Below are positions 25,658-35,968 of a stretch of DNA of 64,000 nt, in pieces; position 1 is the stretch's first letter; each line of letters begins with the position of its first letter. Made by a program: the position numbers and the translations under genes. This DNA is from Faucicola osloensis_B (GTDB lineage: Bacteria; Pseudomonadota; Gammaproteobacteria; Pseudomonadales; Moraxellaceae): NCBI GenBank assembly GCA_964211495.1, contig CAXORL010000002.1, forward strand, positions 310,001-374,000, given 5' to 3'. Under the pieces are notes generated by a model. The model saw only the letters and a program-made list of their open reading frames with translations, did no database searches and was not told the origin of the DNA.

Positions 25658-27511
25658 ATGGCAACAAAACAAGACAACACCATTAGCAATATTCAAACCT
25701 TAACCTTCGATGCGGTTATCGTTGGCGGCGGTGGCTCTGGTATGCGTGCGTCGCTACAATTGGCGCGTGGCGGTATGAATGTTGCGGTATTAACCAAAGT
25801 GTTCCCAACGCGTTCTCACACGGTTGCTGCGCAAGGTGGTATTGGCGCAAGTTTGGGTAACATGAGTGATGATAACTGGCACTTTCACTTTTATGATACC
25901 ATCAAAGGTTCTGACTGGTTAGGTGACCAAGACGCCATCGAGTATATGTGCCGTGAAGCACCAAAAGTGGTATATGAACTTGAGCATATGGGTATGCCAT
26001 TTGACCGTAACGCGGATGGTACGATTTATCAGCGTCCATTTGGCGGACATACTGCCAACTACGGTGAAAAAGCGGTGCAACGTGCGTGTGCGGCAGCTGA
26101 CCGTACAGGTCATGCATTGTTGCATACCTTGTATCAAAAAAATCTTGAGCAAGGCACAGAGTTTTTTATCGAGTGGATTGCGCTAGATTTGGTCAAAGAT
26201 AGCAAGGGCGACATTAACGGGGTTATCGCGCTAGAGCAAGAAACAGGTCGTGTCGCGGTATTCCAAGCGAAAACAACTGTCCTAGCAACGGGGGGTGCAG
26301 GTCGTATTTTCGCTGCGTCTACTAATGCCTTTATTAACACCGGTGACGGTTTGGGTATGGCAGTGCGTGCCGGTATTCCACTACAAGATATGGAATTTTG
26401 GCAATTTCACCCAACAGGTGTCGCAGGTGCGGGCGTATTATTGACAGAAGGTTGTCGTGGTGAAGGCGCGTTACTTCGTAATAAAGATGGCGAAGCCTTT
26501 ATGGAGCGTTATGCACCAACCTTAAAAGATTTGGCACCGCGTGACTTTGTATCACGTTCAATGGACCAAGAGATCAAAGAAGGTCGTGGTTGTGGTCCAC
26601 AGGGCGATTACGTGGTACTTGATATGACGCACTTAGGTGTGGATACCATCATGAAGCGTTTACCATCGGTTTATGAAATTGGTAAAAACTTCGCGAACGT
26701 TGACATTACCAAAGAGCCAATCCCAGTTGTACCGACTATCCATTACCAAATGGGCGGTATCCCAACCAATATTCATGGTCAAGTTGTCATGCCAGATCTT
26801 GAGGCAGGTACGGATGCGGAAGGTTTATACGCCGAGCAAAAAATCGTGAAAGGCTTATATGCAATCGGCGAATGTTCATGTGTATCCGTTCACGGCGCCA
26901 ACCGTCTAGGTACTAACTCACTACTCGACTTGGTAGTATTTGGTCGTGCAGCGGGTCAACATATCATTGATGAGTTCCATGCAGCTGACCGTCATGACTA
27001 TGAGCCGCTATCACCGCGTGTTCTTGACAAAACCTTGGCGCGTTTGAATGTGTTACAGCAATCTACGCAAGGTCTCAATGCGCAAGATGTGGCTGACGAA
27101 ATCCGTCGTACCATGCAGCAACATGCAGGTGTATTCCGTACCCAAGCGTCAATGAATGAAGGCGTACAAAAAATCTTGGCACTTGAAAGCCAGGTCAATA
27201 GTCTTCACTTAGCTGATAAATCACAAGTGTTTAATACCGCACGTATTGAAGCGCTTGAAGTGGCTAATCTCTATGAAGTTGCCAAAGCGACAATGATTTC
27301 AGCTTCCCTGCGTCAAGAATGTCGTGGCGCGCACACCGTCGTTGACTACGAACGTGCGGCAGATGATGCCTATGCTCCGCTTGGTCGTAATGACCATGAA
27401 TGGATGAAACATACCCTTTGGTTCTCTGAAGGTAACCGTGTTATCTACAAACCTGTTCGTAAGAGCCCACTGACTGTAGACTATGTTGAGCCAAAAGTAC
27501 GTACATTCTAA
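25658..27511 (+). CDS. sdhA: Succinate dehydrogenase flavoprotein subunit
   Basis: A 617-residue catalytic subunit that oxidises succinate to fumarate with covalent FAD. GGGGSGMRAS is the dinucleotide-binding loop, and His54 in SHTVAAQGG is the FAD-attachment residue. The active-site region has QFHPTG and TEGCRGEGA, and HYQMGGIPTN carries the substrate-binding His. Length is normal (588-620). It follows sdhD by about 105 nt containing a hairpin. Confidence 0.98.
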   Translation: MATKQDNTISNIQTLTFDAVIVGGGGSGMRASLQLARGGMNVAVLTKVFPTRSHTVAAQGGIGASLGNMSDDNWHFHFYDTIKGSDWLGDQDAIEYMCREAPKVVYELEHMGMPFDRNADGTIYQRPFGGHTANYGEKAVQRACAAADRTGHALLHTLYQKNLEQGTEFFIEWIALDLVKDSKGDINGVIALEQETGRVAVFQAKTTVLATGGAGRIFAASTNAFINTGDGLGMAVRAGIPLQDMEFWQFHPTGVAGAGVLLTEGCRGEGALLRNKDGEAFMERYAPTLKDLAPRDFVSRSMDQEIKEGRGCGPQGDYVVLDMTHLGVDTIMKRLPSVYEIGKNFANVDITKEPIPVVPTIHYQMGGIPTNIHGQVVMPDLEAGTDAEGLYAEQKIVKGLYAIGECSCVSVHGANRLGTNSLLDLVVFGRAAGQHIIDEFHAADRHDYEPLSPRVLDKTLARLNVLQQSTQGLNAQDVADEIRRTMQQHAGVFRTQASMNEGVQKILALESQVNSLHLADKSQVFNTARIEALEVANLYEVAKATMISASLRQECRGAHTVVDYERAADDAYAPLGRNDHEWMKHTLWFSEGNRVIYKPVRKSPLTVDYVEPKVRTF

Positions 27512-27523
27512 TTAATATTTTTT

Positions 27524-27549
27524 GGTCTTCGCAAGGTTTTGTAAAGACC
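27524..27549 (+). other. Intercistronic stem-loop, sdhA-sdhB
   Basis: GGTCTT (27524-27529) pairs with AAGACC (27544-27549), with an inner CAA/TTG pair set. No T tract follows. Confidence 0.45.
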
Positions 27550-27587
27550 CTATAAACCAATACCATAAACGTGTGGAGTTTAGCATT

Positions 27588-28298
27588 ATGAGCAGAGGTA
27601 CTCGCACCATCGAGATTTTCCGCTACGATCCAGATAAAGACGCAGCACCCCGTATGCAGACATACCAAATTGAGCTTTTAGACTCTGACCGTATGTTATT
27701 AGACGTACTTGTTCGTTTGAAAAAAATGGACGAAACCATCAGTTTCCGCCGTTCGTGCCGTGAAGGTATTTGTGGCTCTGACGGTATGAACATCAATGGT
27801 AAAAACGGTCTATCATGTCTTATCAACATGAACACGCTGCCACAAAAAATTACTTTACGTCCGCTACCTGGTTTACCTGTCGTGCGCGACTTAGTGGTAG
27901 ATATGAACCAATTCTATGAGCAGTATGAAAAAGTTCATCCGTACTTGATTAATGACCAGCCAGCGCCACCGACTGAACGTCTACAATCACCTGAAGACCG
28001 CGAAAAGTTAAACGGTCTATATGAATGTATTCTATGTGCTTGTTGTTCAACCAGCTGTCCATCATTCTGGTGGAACCCAGACAAGTTCTTAGGTCCATCA
28101 GCCTTGTTGAATGGCTACCGCTTTGTGGCAGATAGCCGTGACACTAGCACACAGGAGCGTTTAGCACGTTTGGACGACCCATTTAGCTTGTTCCGTTGCC
28201 GTGGCATCATGAACTGTGTATCAGTTTGTCCAAAAGGCTTGAATCCTACCAAAGCGATTGGTCACTTACGTAACATGCTGTTAGATCAAGCCGGTTAA
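27588..28298 (+). CDS. sdhB: Succinate dehydrogenase iron-sulfur subunit
   Basis: A 236-residue electron-transfer subunit linking FAD to the quinone. The [2Fe-2S] site is SCREGICGSDGM...GLSC. The [4Fe-4S] and [3Fe-4S] sites are built from CILCACCSTSCP and CRGIMNC...CPKGLNP. I start at the ATG at 27588 (MSRGTRTIEI), which gives the usual length; the frame is open to 27522 but that stretch lies in the hairpin gap. It ends before a terminator-like hairpin. Confidence 0.97.
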   Translation: MSRGTRTIEIFRYDPDKDAAPRMQTYQIELLDSDRMLLDVLVRLKKMDETISFRRSCREGICGSDGMNINGKNGLSCLINMNTLPQKITLRPLPGLPVVRDLVVDMNQFYEQYEKVHPYLINDQPAPPTERLQSPEDREKLNGLYECILCACCSTSCPSFWWNPDKFLGPSALLNGYRFVADSRDTSTQERLARLDDPFSLFRCRGIMNCVSVCPKGLNPTKAIGHLRNMLLDQAG

Positions 28299-28725
28299 TA
28301 CCAAAATTTGGTGACAAAAAAGCTCTGTATTAACAGGGCTTTTTTTATTGGGATGTGATAAATTCATAGTCACTGGCTATCTATTAATGAAAGTAATAAA
28401 TCATATCCCAATATCATAATATTTTTTATACCTTTTCAGCCTAATGAATGAGATAAATTATCATGAATTTTGTATAATATACGATAGGTATCTATAGGGA
28501 ATATTCATTTAGATTTTCTAAGGAAGGAGAAAACTAACTTTCACATTACTCTTCTTTTACTGCCATTTGATAGCCATTTATATACACGCCAAGCGGCGTG
28601 AGTCGCTATATTTAGTAAATGAATGGTAACTATTACCTTAACAAAATTTTTTGTTAATTATAAAAATGCTAGGCTATTCCCTAAAATTTTTATTTCCACC
28701 TTTAAATACTACAGTAGAAAGAATC
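28299..28725 (+). promoter_or_regulatory. sdhB-sucA intergenic region
   Basis: About 430 bases with the sdhB hairpin (28316-28347), a TATAAT (28473-28478) without a clear -35 that may drive sucA, and a compact hairpin CACGCC/GGCGTG (28585-28600) in the presumed sucA leader. No ORF is supported. Confidence 0.45.
28316..28347 (+). terminator. Terminator-like hairpin after sdhB
   Basis: AGCTCTG (28321-28327) pairs with CAGGGCT (28334-28340, one G-T) around a 6-base loop, followed by seven T. It should stop part or all of the sdh transcript before sucA. Confidence 0.8.
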
Positions 28726-31668
28726 ATGGCTAACCAAAACCAAACTTCTGTCTCATCTGCTCAGTTTACTGAACTATCAGCAGATAACGCAGTCTATCTT
28801 GAATCACTCTATGAACAGTATCTTCAAGATCCACAAAGCGTTGATGAAAAATACATTCCTTACTTTGCACAGTTTGCCAAAGAGGATGATAAAAACGCCC
28901 TTCACCATACTATCCAAGACCAATTTTTGCTATTAGCTCGCAACACCACTGCCCACAAAGTTACCAGTCAATCAGCTGCAGGCGTCGTCAGCCCTTCTGA
29001 AATTCGCGAATTTGCGGACAACCAAATGGGCGTGCAAAAACTGATTACCAGTTATCGCCGTCGTGGTCATCGTATTGCTAATCTAGATCCATTAGGACTG
29101 ATGCCACGTCCCGAAGTTGAAGAATTGACTTTAGCTTACTATGGTCTATCTGAAGCGGATTTAGACACTGTTTATCCGGTCAGTGACCTAAATATTGGTA
29201 AAGATAAAGCTACACTGCGTGAAATTATTCAAGTGTTAGAGCGAGTTTATTGTAGCAGCATCGGTGCAGAATATTTCCATGTAACCACCGCCAAAGAAAA
29301 ACGCTGGATTGAAAAATACCTAGAACAAAATCTTGGCTATGTGAAATTTGACAATGAAAAACGTAAATCTATCCTTGAGCGTTTGACAGCAGCGGAAGGA
29401 TTAGAAAAATACTTAGCGCGTAAATATACCGGTGTGAAACGATTTGGTCTTGAGGGTGGTGAAAGCTTTATCCCGATGGTCAATGAGATAATTCAGCGTG
29501 CGGGTGAAAATGGTACCAAAGAAATGGTTATCGGTATGGCGCACCGTGGACGTTTAAACTTATTAGTAAATATCTTAGGTAAAAACCCTAAAGATTTGTT
29601 TGATGAATTTGATGGTAAAAAACAACCGACCGTGGGTTCAGGTGACGTAAAATATCATAACGGTTATTCATCCAACGTGATGACACCGGGCGGCGAAGCA
29701 CACTTGGCATTAGCATTTAACCCCTCGCATCTTGAAATTGTATCGCCTGTATTGATTGGTTCAGTGCGTGCCCGTCAAGTACGCCGTCAAGATAAAACCG
29801 GTGATGCCGTTTTGCCAATCGTGGTACACGGTGACGCCGCGTTCGCTGGTCAAGGTGTCAACCAAGAAACTTTCCAAATGTCACAAACCCGTGCGTATTC
29901 AACAGGTGGTACGCTGCATATTATTATCAATAACCAAGTAGGTTTTACCACCAGCCGCTTAGAAGATGCGCGTTCAACTGAATACTGTACCGACATCGCC
30001 AAGATGGTACACGCACCGATTTTCCATGTAAACGGTGACGATCCAGAAGCCGTGGTATTTATGGCGCAGCTTGCCCACGACTATCGCCAAGCTTTCCATA
30101 AAGATATCGTGATTGATATGTACTGTTACCGTCGTAACGGTCACAATGAAGCCGATGAACCTTCCGCCACTCAGCCACTGATGTATTCGGTGATCAAAAA
30201 ACTACCAAGTACTCGTGAACTATTTGCCAATAAATTGGTTGCCGAAGGCGTTATTAGCAAAGCAGAAGCTGTGGCATTTGAAGATGACTACCGTGAGTCA
30301 CTCGATAAAGGCGAATATGTTGCTAGCGCCCTTGTACGTGAGCCAAATAAATCGCTGTATGTAGATTGGACCCCTTATATTGGTCATAAGCTTGAAGACA
30401 ATTGGGATACGGGCGTTGATATCAATAAATTAAAAGCTTATGGTGAAAAAATGGCACAAATCCCGGAAGGTTATGAGCTACAACGCCAAGTGCAAAAAGT
30501 GGTTGAGCAGCGCAAAGCCATGCAAACCGGCCAAGAGCCATTGAACTGGGGCGCGGCAGAGACCTTGGCTTATGCGTCACTGGTCGAAGAAGGCTACCCT
30601 GTGCGTATCACGGGTGAAGACGTGGGTCGTGGTACTTTCTCACATCGCCATTCAGAACTGTTCAACATGAAAGACGGCAGTATGTATGTACCGCTTGCCA
30701 ACATGAGCCCTAACCAAGCACGTTTTGACACCTTCAACTCATTATTGTCAGAAGAAGCGGTATTGGCGTTTGAATACGGTTACGCAACGACGGTACCTAA
30801 TGCGCTAGTGATTTGGGAAGCACAGTTCGGTGACTTTGTTAATGGCGCACAAGTGGTCATTGACCAATTTATTTCATCAGGTGAAACCAAATGGCAACGT
30901 CTATGTGGTCTGACCATGCTATTACCACACGGCTATGAAGGTCAAGGTCCTGAGCACTCATCAGCGCGTCTAGAGCGTTTCTTACAGCTATGTGCTGAAG
31001 ACAACATGCAAGTGATAACCCCAACTACACCGGCACAGATTTTCCATGCCTTGCGTCGTCAAGTGGTTCGCCCAGCGCGTAAACCGCTGATTGTGATGTC
31101 ACCAAAATCACTGCTACGTCATAAATTGGCGGTGTCAACGCTTGAAGAGCTTGCGCAAGGTCAGTTCCAAACCGTGATTCCAGAGATTGACCAACTTGAT
31201 AATAACCAAGTGACGCGTTTAGTGTTGTGTGGCGGTAAAGTATATTATGACTTGCTTGAAAAACGTCGTGAATTGGGTCTTAACCATGTGGCGATTGTGC
31301 GTATCGAGCAGCTTTATCCATTACCTGAAGCACGTATTTTGGAAGAAGTGGCAAAATATCCAAACCTTGAAGGCATTGTCTGGACACAAGAAGAGCCACG
31401 TAACCAAGGCGCTTGGTACTATCTAGCACCGCACTTATTCCGTTTGATTGCACCGCCAAAACCCGCGACTCGTCCGACAAAAGCTTACTTGCTAGAGCCA
31501 GTTGCTCGCCCACCATCGGCGGCACCTGCGGCAGGTTCGATGCAAATGCACATAGAGCAGCAGCAAAAGGTTATCAACGAAGCATTGGGTTTGCCAAAGA
31601 ATGAAGATTCAACCGAAGATAAGCTAGAAGCTAAAGCGGAAATCGCAGAAAAACAAGCGACTGACTAA
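28726..31668 (+). CDS. sucA: 2-oxoglutarate dehydrogenase E1 component
   Basis: A 980-residue thiamine-diphosphate decarboxylase, first enzyme of the 2-oxoglutarate dehydrogenase complex. The N-terminal segment YLESLYEQYLQDPQSVDE is the E2-binding type. The core has GMAHRGRLNLL, GDAAFAGQGVNQETF, NNQVGFTTS and the ThDP/Mg site near HVNGDDPEAV. The transketolase-like half holds GEDVGRGTFSHRH. I start at the ATG at 28726 (MANQNQTSV); the frame is open to 28651 but the extra 25 residues are atypical. The C-tail is charged. Confidence 0.97.
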   Translation: MANQNQTSVSSAQFTELSADNAVYLESLYEQYLQDPQSVDEKYIPYFAQFAKEDDKNALHHTIQDQFLLLARNTTAHKVTSQSAAGVVSPSEIREFADNQMGVQKLITSYRRRGHRIANLDPLGLMPRPEVEELTLAYYGLSEADLDTVYPVSDLNIGKDKATLREIIQVLERVYCSSIGAEYFHVTTAKEKRWIEKYLEQNLGYVKFDNEKRKSILERLTAAEGLEKYLARKYTGVKRFGLEGGESFIPMVNEIIQRAGENGTKEMVIGMAHRGRLNLLVNILGKNPKDLFDEFDGKKQPTVGSGDVKYHNGYSSNVMTPGGEAHLALAFNPSHLEIVSPVLIGSVRARQVRRQDKTGDAVLPIVVHGDAAFAGQGVNQETFQMSQTRAYSTGGTLHIIINNQVGFTTSRLEDARSTEYCTDIAKMVHAPIFHVNGDDPEAVVFMAQLAHDYRQAFHKDIVIDMYCYRRNGHNEADEPSATQPLMYSVIKKLPSTRELFANKLVAEGVISKAEAVAFEDDYRESLDKGEYVASALVREPNKSLYVDWTPYIGHKLEDNWDTGVDINKLKAYGEKMAQIPEGYELQRQVQKVVEQRKAMQTGQEPLNWGAAETLAYASLVEEGYPVRITGEDVGRGTFSHRHSELFNMKDGSMYVPLANMSPNQARFDTFNSLLSEEAVLAFEYGYATTVPNALVIWEAQFGDFVNGAQVVIDQFISSGETKWQRLCGLTMLLPHGYEGQGPEHSSARLERFLQLCAEDNMQVITPTTPAQIFHALRRQVVRPARKPLIVMSPKSLLRHKLAVSTLEELAQGQFQTVIPEIDQLDNNQVTRLVLCGGKVYYDLLEKRRELGLNHVAIVRIEQLYPLPEARILEEVAKYPNLEGIVWTQEEPRNQGAWYYLAPHLFRLIAPPKPATRPTKAYLLEPVARPPSAAPAAGSMQMHIEQQQKVINEALGLPKNEDSTEDKLEAKAEIAEKQATD

Positions 31669-31676
31669 GCGTTTTA

Positions 31677-31711
31677 AAGGATTAGTACCCAATAGATGCG
31701 TACTAATCCTT
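31677..31711 (+). other. Intercistronic stem-loop, sucA-sucB
   Basis: AAGGATTAGTAC (31677-31688) pairs perfectly over 12 bp with GTACTAATCCTT (31700-31711). Only CTTGGTTTTT follows, so it is weak as a terminator and more likely a processing or stability element. Confidence 0.6.
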
Positions 31712-31808
31712 CTTGGTTTTTGGTATAGGCAATTGTGCCGAGTGCTAAGACAACAATGAATTTAACCCATTAAAAATGAAAGAATGTGAAATTAACTAGG
31801 AGTTTTCC

Positions 31809-33044
31809 ATGAGTGAGATTAAAGTCCCCGTATTCCCAGAGTCCGTTGCTGACGGTACAATTGTTGCTTGGAATTTTAATGAAGGCGACCAAGTAAGCCG
31901 TGACGCTGTATTGTGTGAAATCGAAACCGATAAAGTTGTGATGGAAGTGGTGGCACAAGCTGATGGCGTGCTTAGCAAAATTCTCAAACAAGTTGATGAC
32001 ACAGTGCTTTCTGCTGAAGTCATCGGTGAGCTGACTGAAGGCGCAACCGCGGCTGCACCAGCAAGCCAACCTACTGAAACCCAAGCACCGGCTGCCCAAG
32101 CTGAAGCCGCACCTGCAGCTGCACAACAAGCACCTACCGCTCAAGCGACTTCTGAAGCAGATTATAAAGACCAAAGCCCAGCGGTTCGTAAAGCAGCGAA
32201 TACCACAGGCGTCAATCCTGCAGATGTTGAAGGTTCAGGTCGTGGCGGCCGTGTGACCAAAGAAGACATGGCAAACCCAACCTTAAAAGCCAACAATGCA
32301 ATTAAAGCAGACAACGGTCAAGTAGTTGCCAATGCCGTCGGTCAACGTGCAGACAAACGTGTGCCAATGACGCGTTTACGCGCCCGTGTTGCTGAGCGTC
32401 TGTTAGCCGCTACCCAAGAAACTGCGATGTTGACGACGTTTAATGAAGTGAACATGAAACCTATCATGGACTTACGTGGTGAGTTCAAAGAGCGTTTTGA
32501 AAAACGTCACGGTGTAAAACTAGGCTTCATGTCATTGTTTGTAAAAGCTGCTACTGAAGCGTTAAAACGTTTCCCAGCGGTAAATGCCTCTATTGATGGT
32601 AGCGATATCGTTTATCATGGCTATTATGATGTAGGTGTTGCGGTATCTAGCGACCGTGGTCTTGTGGTACCGGTATTACGTGACACCGACCAAATGGGTA
32701 TGGCAGATATTGAACGCGCGATTGGTAACTATGCGTCAAAAGCGCGTGAAGGCAAATTAGGCATTAAAGACATGACGGGTGGTACCTTCACCATTACCAA
32801 TGGTGGGGTATTTGGTTCATTGATGTCAACCCCAATCATCAATCCACCACAAACAGCGATTTTGGGTATGCATGCTACCAAAGAGCGCCCAATGGCGGTT
32901 AATGGCGAAGTGGTAATTCTACCTATGATGTACTTGGCATTGTCGTATGACCACCGTTTAATTGACGGTAAAGAAGCCGTACAATTCTTGGTCACGATCA
33001 AAGAATTGGTTGAAAACCCAGCGATGCTACTTCTCGATTTATAA
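31809..33044 (+). CDS. sucB: Dihydrolipoyllysine-residue succinyltransferase (E2)
   Basis: A 411-residue core of the 2-oxoglutarate dehydrogenase complex. The lipoyl domain (1-77) has the lipoylated Lys in EIETDKVVMEV. An Ala/Pro/Gln-rich linker follows (about 80-118). The E3-binding domain (about 121-157) contains SPAVRKAANTTGV and GSGRGGRVTKEDM. The catalytic domain carries the DHRLIDG motif with the active His near the C-terminus. Length matches E. coli SucB (405). Confidence 0.97.
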   Translation: MSEIKVPVFPESVADGTIVAWNFNEGDQVSRDAVLCEIETDKVVMEVVAQADGVLSKILKQVDDTVLSAEVIGELTEGATAAAPASQPTETQAPAAQAEAAPAAAQQAPTAQATSEADYKDQSPAVRKAANTTGVNPADVEGSGRGGRVTKEDMANPTLKANNAIKADNGQVVANAVGQRADKRVPMTRLRARVAERLLAATQETAMLTTFNEVNMKPIMDLRGEFKERFEKRHGVKLGFMSLFVKAATEALKRFPAVNASIDGSDIVYHGYYDVGVAVSSDRGLVVPVLRDTDQMGMADIERAIGNYASKAREGKLGIKDMTGGTFTITNGGVFGSLMSTPIINPPQTAILGMHATKERPMAVNGEVVILPMMYLALSYDHRLIDGKEAVQFLVTIKELVENPAMLLLDL

Positions 33045-33046
33045 TG

Positions 33047-33088
33047 AAAAAAGCCTGTATTGGCAAAGGTTGATACAGGCTTTTTTGT
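33047..33088 (+). terminator. Terminator-like hairpin between sucB and lpd
   Basis: AAGCCTGTAT (about 33052-33061) pairs with ATACAGGCTT (33074-33083) around a 12-base loop, followed by a T run. It starts just after the sucB stop. No promoter is obvious in the 40 bases before lpd, so it probably attenuates rather than ends the transcript. Confidence 0.75.
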
Positions 33089-33131
33089 TTAACAACTTTA
33101 ACAATAACAATTCAAATTTTTGGTGAAGATT

Positions 33132-34580
33132 ATGAAAGAAAGCTATGATTTGGTAATTATCGGTGGTGGCCCTGGTGGCTATGAAGCAGCTATCCGTGCA
33201 GGACAACTGGGTATGAGCGTGGCTTGTATCGAAAAACGTATTAATAAAGGCGAGCCAGCGTTAGGCGGTACCTGTTTGAACGTCGGTTGTATTCCTTCAA
33301 AAGCATTGCTAGACAGCTCACATCGTTATGAAGCAACCAAACATGATTTAGCCGACCACGGTATCACTACAGGTGAGGTGGCGATTGACATCAGCAAAAT
33401 GTTAAGTCGTAAAGACGCTATCGTTAAACAATTAACCGGTGGTGTGGCTGCATTGTTAAAAGGTAACGGTGCTGATTGGCTACAAGGTACAGGTAAATTA
33501 CTTGATGGTAAAGGTGCGGATAAACACGTTGAATTTACCCCACTAGATGGTTCTGCGCCTACCACTATTACCGCTAAAAATGTGATTTTGGCGTCTGGTT
33601 CTGTGCCCATTGATATCCCTGTTGCCCCGATTGATAACGAATATATCGTTGATTCAACCGGTGCGTTAGACTTTACCGAAGTGCCTGCGCGTCTAGGCGT
33701 TATTGGTGGTGGTGTGATTGGTCTTGAACTGGGTTCAGTATGGCGTCGTTTGGGTAGTGAAGTGGTGGTGTTTGAAGCCATGCCAGAATTTTTAGCAGCG
33801 GCGGACAAAGCCGTGAGCAAAGAAGCTGCAAAACTACTAAAAGCCCAAGGTATGGATATCCGTATTGATACCAAAGTTACTCAGGCTCAAGTAGAAAATG
33901 GTCAGGTACTTGTATCGTTTGACGCTAAAGGTCAAGCAGGACAGGAAACCTTCGATAAACTCATCGTTTGTGTAGGTCGCCGTGCTTATAAAGAAAACTT
34001 ACTTGGCGAAAATTCAGGGGTAGAGCTTACTGAACGTGGTTTAGTAGCGGTGAATGACTTCTGTCAAACCAACCTTGATGGCGTCTATGCAATCGGTGAC
34101 TTGGTGCGTGGTCCAATGCTAGCACACAAAGCGATGGAAGAAGGTATGATGGCAGTTGAACGTATTCATGGTGAAAAAGTTCAAGTCAATTATGACACCA
34201 TTATTAGCGTGATTTACACACACCCAGAAATTGCATGGGTGGGCTTGACTGAAGAACAAGCCAAAGAGCAAGGTCATGAAGTCAAAACTGGTCAATTCAG
34301 CCTAGCTGCCAATGGACGTGCATTAGCCGCTGGTGAAGGTCAAGGATTCATCAAAGTGGTCGCCGATGCCAAAACTGACCGTTTATTGGGTATGCATGTC
34401 GTGTCAGCGGGTGCGGGTGATATCGTTCATCAAGGCATGATTGCGATGGAATTCGTGTCAAGTATTGAAGATTTGCAGTTGATGACGTTTGCTCACCCAA
34501 CCATTTCTGAAGCGGTACACGAGGCAGTGCTATCAGCGGATGGTCGTGCGATTCATGCAATTCAACGTAAGCGCAAATAA
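33132..34580 (+). CDS. lpd: Dihydrolipoyl dehydrogenase (E3)
   Basis: A 482-residue flavoprotein that reoxidises the lipoyl arm of 2-oxo-acid dehydrogenases. GGGPGGYEAA is the FAD loop, and the redox pair is Cys48 and Cys53 in GGTCLNVGCIPSK. IGGGVIGLELG is the NAD loop, and HPTISEAVHEA holds the catalytic His/Glu pair. I prefer the ATG at 33132; the GTG at 33120 overlaps the ribosome-binding region. Its place in the suc operon suggests service to the SucAB complex, though it can serve others. Confidence 0.96.
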   Translation: MKESYDLVIIGGGPGGYEAAIRAGQLGMSVACIEKRINKGEPALGGTCLNVGCIPSKALLDSSHRYEATKHDLADHGITTGEVAIDISKMLSRKDAIVKQLTGGVAALLKGNGADWLQGTGKLLDGKGADKHVEFTPLDGSAPTTITAKNVILASGSVPIDIPVAPIDNEYIVDSTGALDFTEVPARLGVIGGGVIGLELGSVWRRLGSEVVVFEAMPEFLAAADKAVSKEAAKLLKAQGMDIRIDTKVTQAQVENGQVLVSFDAKGQAGQETFDKLIVCVGRRAYKENLLGENSGVELTERGLVAVNDFCQTNLDGVYAIGDLVRGPMLAHKAMEEGMMAVERIHGEKVQVNYDTIISVIYTHPEIAWVGLTEEQAKEQGHEVKTGQFSLAANGRALAAGEGQGFIKVVADAKTDRLLGMHVVSAGAGDIVHQGMIAMEFVSSIEDLQLMTFAHPTISEAVHEAVLSADGRAIHAIQRKRK

Positions 34581-34669
34581 CCTAGTGCACAAATAATTTG
34601 GCTCACAAGTAACTTAGTTTACAAGTAAATGGGCTAATTAGTTTATGCATCAATAGTTTGAATAAGGTA

Positions 34670-34706
34670 AGTGAGCTAACCTAATTATCAACTAGGTTAG
34701 CTTACT
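34670..34706 (+). other. Intercistronic stem-loop, lpd-sucC
   Basis: AGTGAGCTAACCTA (34670-34683) pairs over 14 bp, with one G-T, with TAGGTTAGCTTACT (34693-34706). No T tract follows. The stretch before it (34580-34660) has diverged short repeats of the type 'acaagtaa..tag'. Confidence 0.6.
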
Positions 34707-34769
34707 GTTGACCACACTATTCAAAAATAATTTTAAAACAATGTAAACCAAAACCGAGAGGATAAATTC

Positions 34770-35945
34770 ATGAATTTACATGAGTATCAAGCCAAAGAAT
34801 TATTAAAAAGCTATGGATTGCCAGTACAAGAAGGTATCATCGCTAAAAATGGCGATGAAGCCGCCGCAGCGTTTGATAAAATGGCAGGCAACGCCGGTGC
34901 CGTGGTTGTTAAAGCCCAAGTACATGCCGGTGGCCGTGGTAAAGCGGGCGGCGTAAAAATCGCTAAAACGCGTGAAGAAGCCAAACAAATTGCTGAAGAA
35001 TTAATTGGTAAAAACTTGGTAACTTACCAAACTGACGCCAACGGTCAACCTGTTAACAGCGTACTTATCGCTGAAGACATGTACCCAATCGCAACTGAAT
35101 TGTACTTAGGTGCAGTCGTAGACCGTTCAGCCCGCCGTGTGGTATTTATGGCGTCAACTGAAGGCGGTGTTGAAATTGAAAAAGTTGCCGAAGAAACCCC
35201 AGAAAAAATCTTGAAAGTAGAAGTTGACCCACTGGTGGGTTTACAACCTAGCCAAGCTCGTGAAGTCGCTTTCAAACTGGGTCTAAAAGACAAACAAATC
35301 AACGAATTTGCCAAATTGATGACAGGGGCGTATAAAGCCTTTACGGAAAATGACTTCGCGTTGTTTGAAATCAATCCATTAGCGGTTCGTAAATCTGGCG
35401 AATTAGCCTGTGTTGACGCCAAAATCGGTATCGACTCAAATGCGCTTTATCGCCTACCAAAAGTCGCTGAACAACGTGACAAATCACAAGAAAATGAGCG
35501 TGAATTAAAAGCCTCAGAGTTTGACCTAAACTATGTTGCGCTTGAAGGTAACATCGGCTGTATGGTGAATGGTGCCGGTCTTGCAATGGCAACCATGGAC
35601 ATTATCAAACTATATGGCGGTCAACCCGCTAACTTCCTAGACGTGGGCGGTGGTGCGACCAAAGAACGTGTGGTTGAAGCGTTCAAATTGATTCTTGAAG
35701 ACAAATCAGTCCAAGGCGTACTCATCAACATCTTTGGTGGTATCGTACGTTGTGACATGATTGCCGAAGCGATTATCGAAGCGGTTAAAGAAGTCAACGT
35801 GACCGTGCCTGTGGTTGTGCGTCTTGAAGGTAACAACGCTGAAAAAGGTGCGCAAATCCTACGTGATTCAGGTCTTAAATTAATTCCTGCTGAAGGTCTT
35901 TCTGAAGCCGGTCAAAAAATTGTTGATGCGGTTAATAATGCCTAA
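34770..35945 (+). CDS. sucC: Succinyl-CoA synthetase beta subunit (ADP-forming)
   Basis: A 391-residue ATP-grasp subunit that makes ATP (or GTP) from succinyl-CoA. MNLHEYQAKELL is the standard start. The nucleotide site has VVKAQVHAGGRGKAGGVK, and the Mg/phosphate region ends with GGIVRCDMIAEAI. The C-terminal flavodoxin-like domain contacts SucD. GAGAGG lies before the ATG. Length is normal (388). Confidence 0.98.
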   Translation: MNLHEYQAKELLKSYGLPVQEGIIAKNGDEAAAAFDKMAGNAGAVVVKAQVHAGGRGKAGGVKIAKTREEAKQIAEELIGKNLVTYQTDANGQPVNSVLIAEDMYPIATELYLGAVVDRSARRVVFMASTEGGVEIEKVAEETPEKILKVEVDPLVGLQPSQAREVAFKLGLKDKQINEFAKLMTGAYKAFTENDFALFEINPLAVRKSGELACVDAKIGIDSNALYRLPKVAEQRDKSQENERELKASEFDLNYVALEGNIGCMVNGAGLAMATMDIIKLYGGQPANFLDVGGGATKERVVEAFKLILEDKSVQGVLINIFGGIVRCDMIAEAIIEAVKEVNVTVPVVVRLEGNNAEKGAQILRDSGLKLIPAEGLSEAGQKIVDAVNNA

Positions 35946-35968
35946 TGAAGAAAGTATAGGTATGAGCG

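Noticed and set aside
27522..27587. Longer SdhB start at 27522
   Set aside because: The added 22 residues fall over the sdhA-sdhB hairpin and are not part of the family; the ATG at 27588 gives the normal length.
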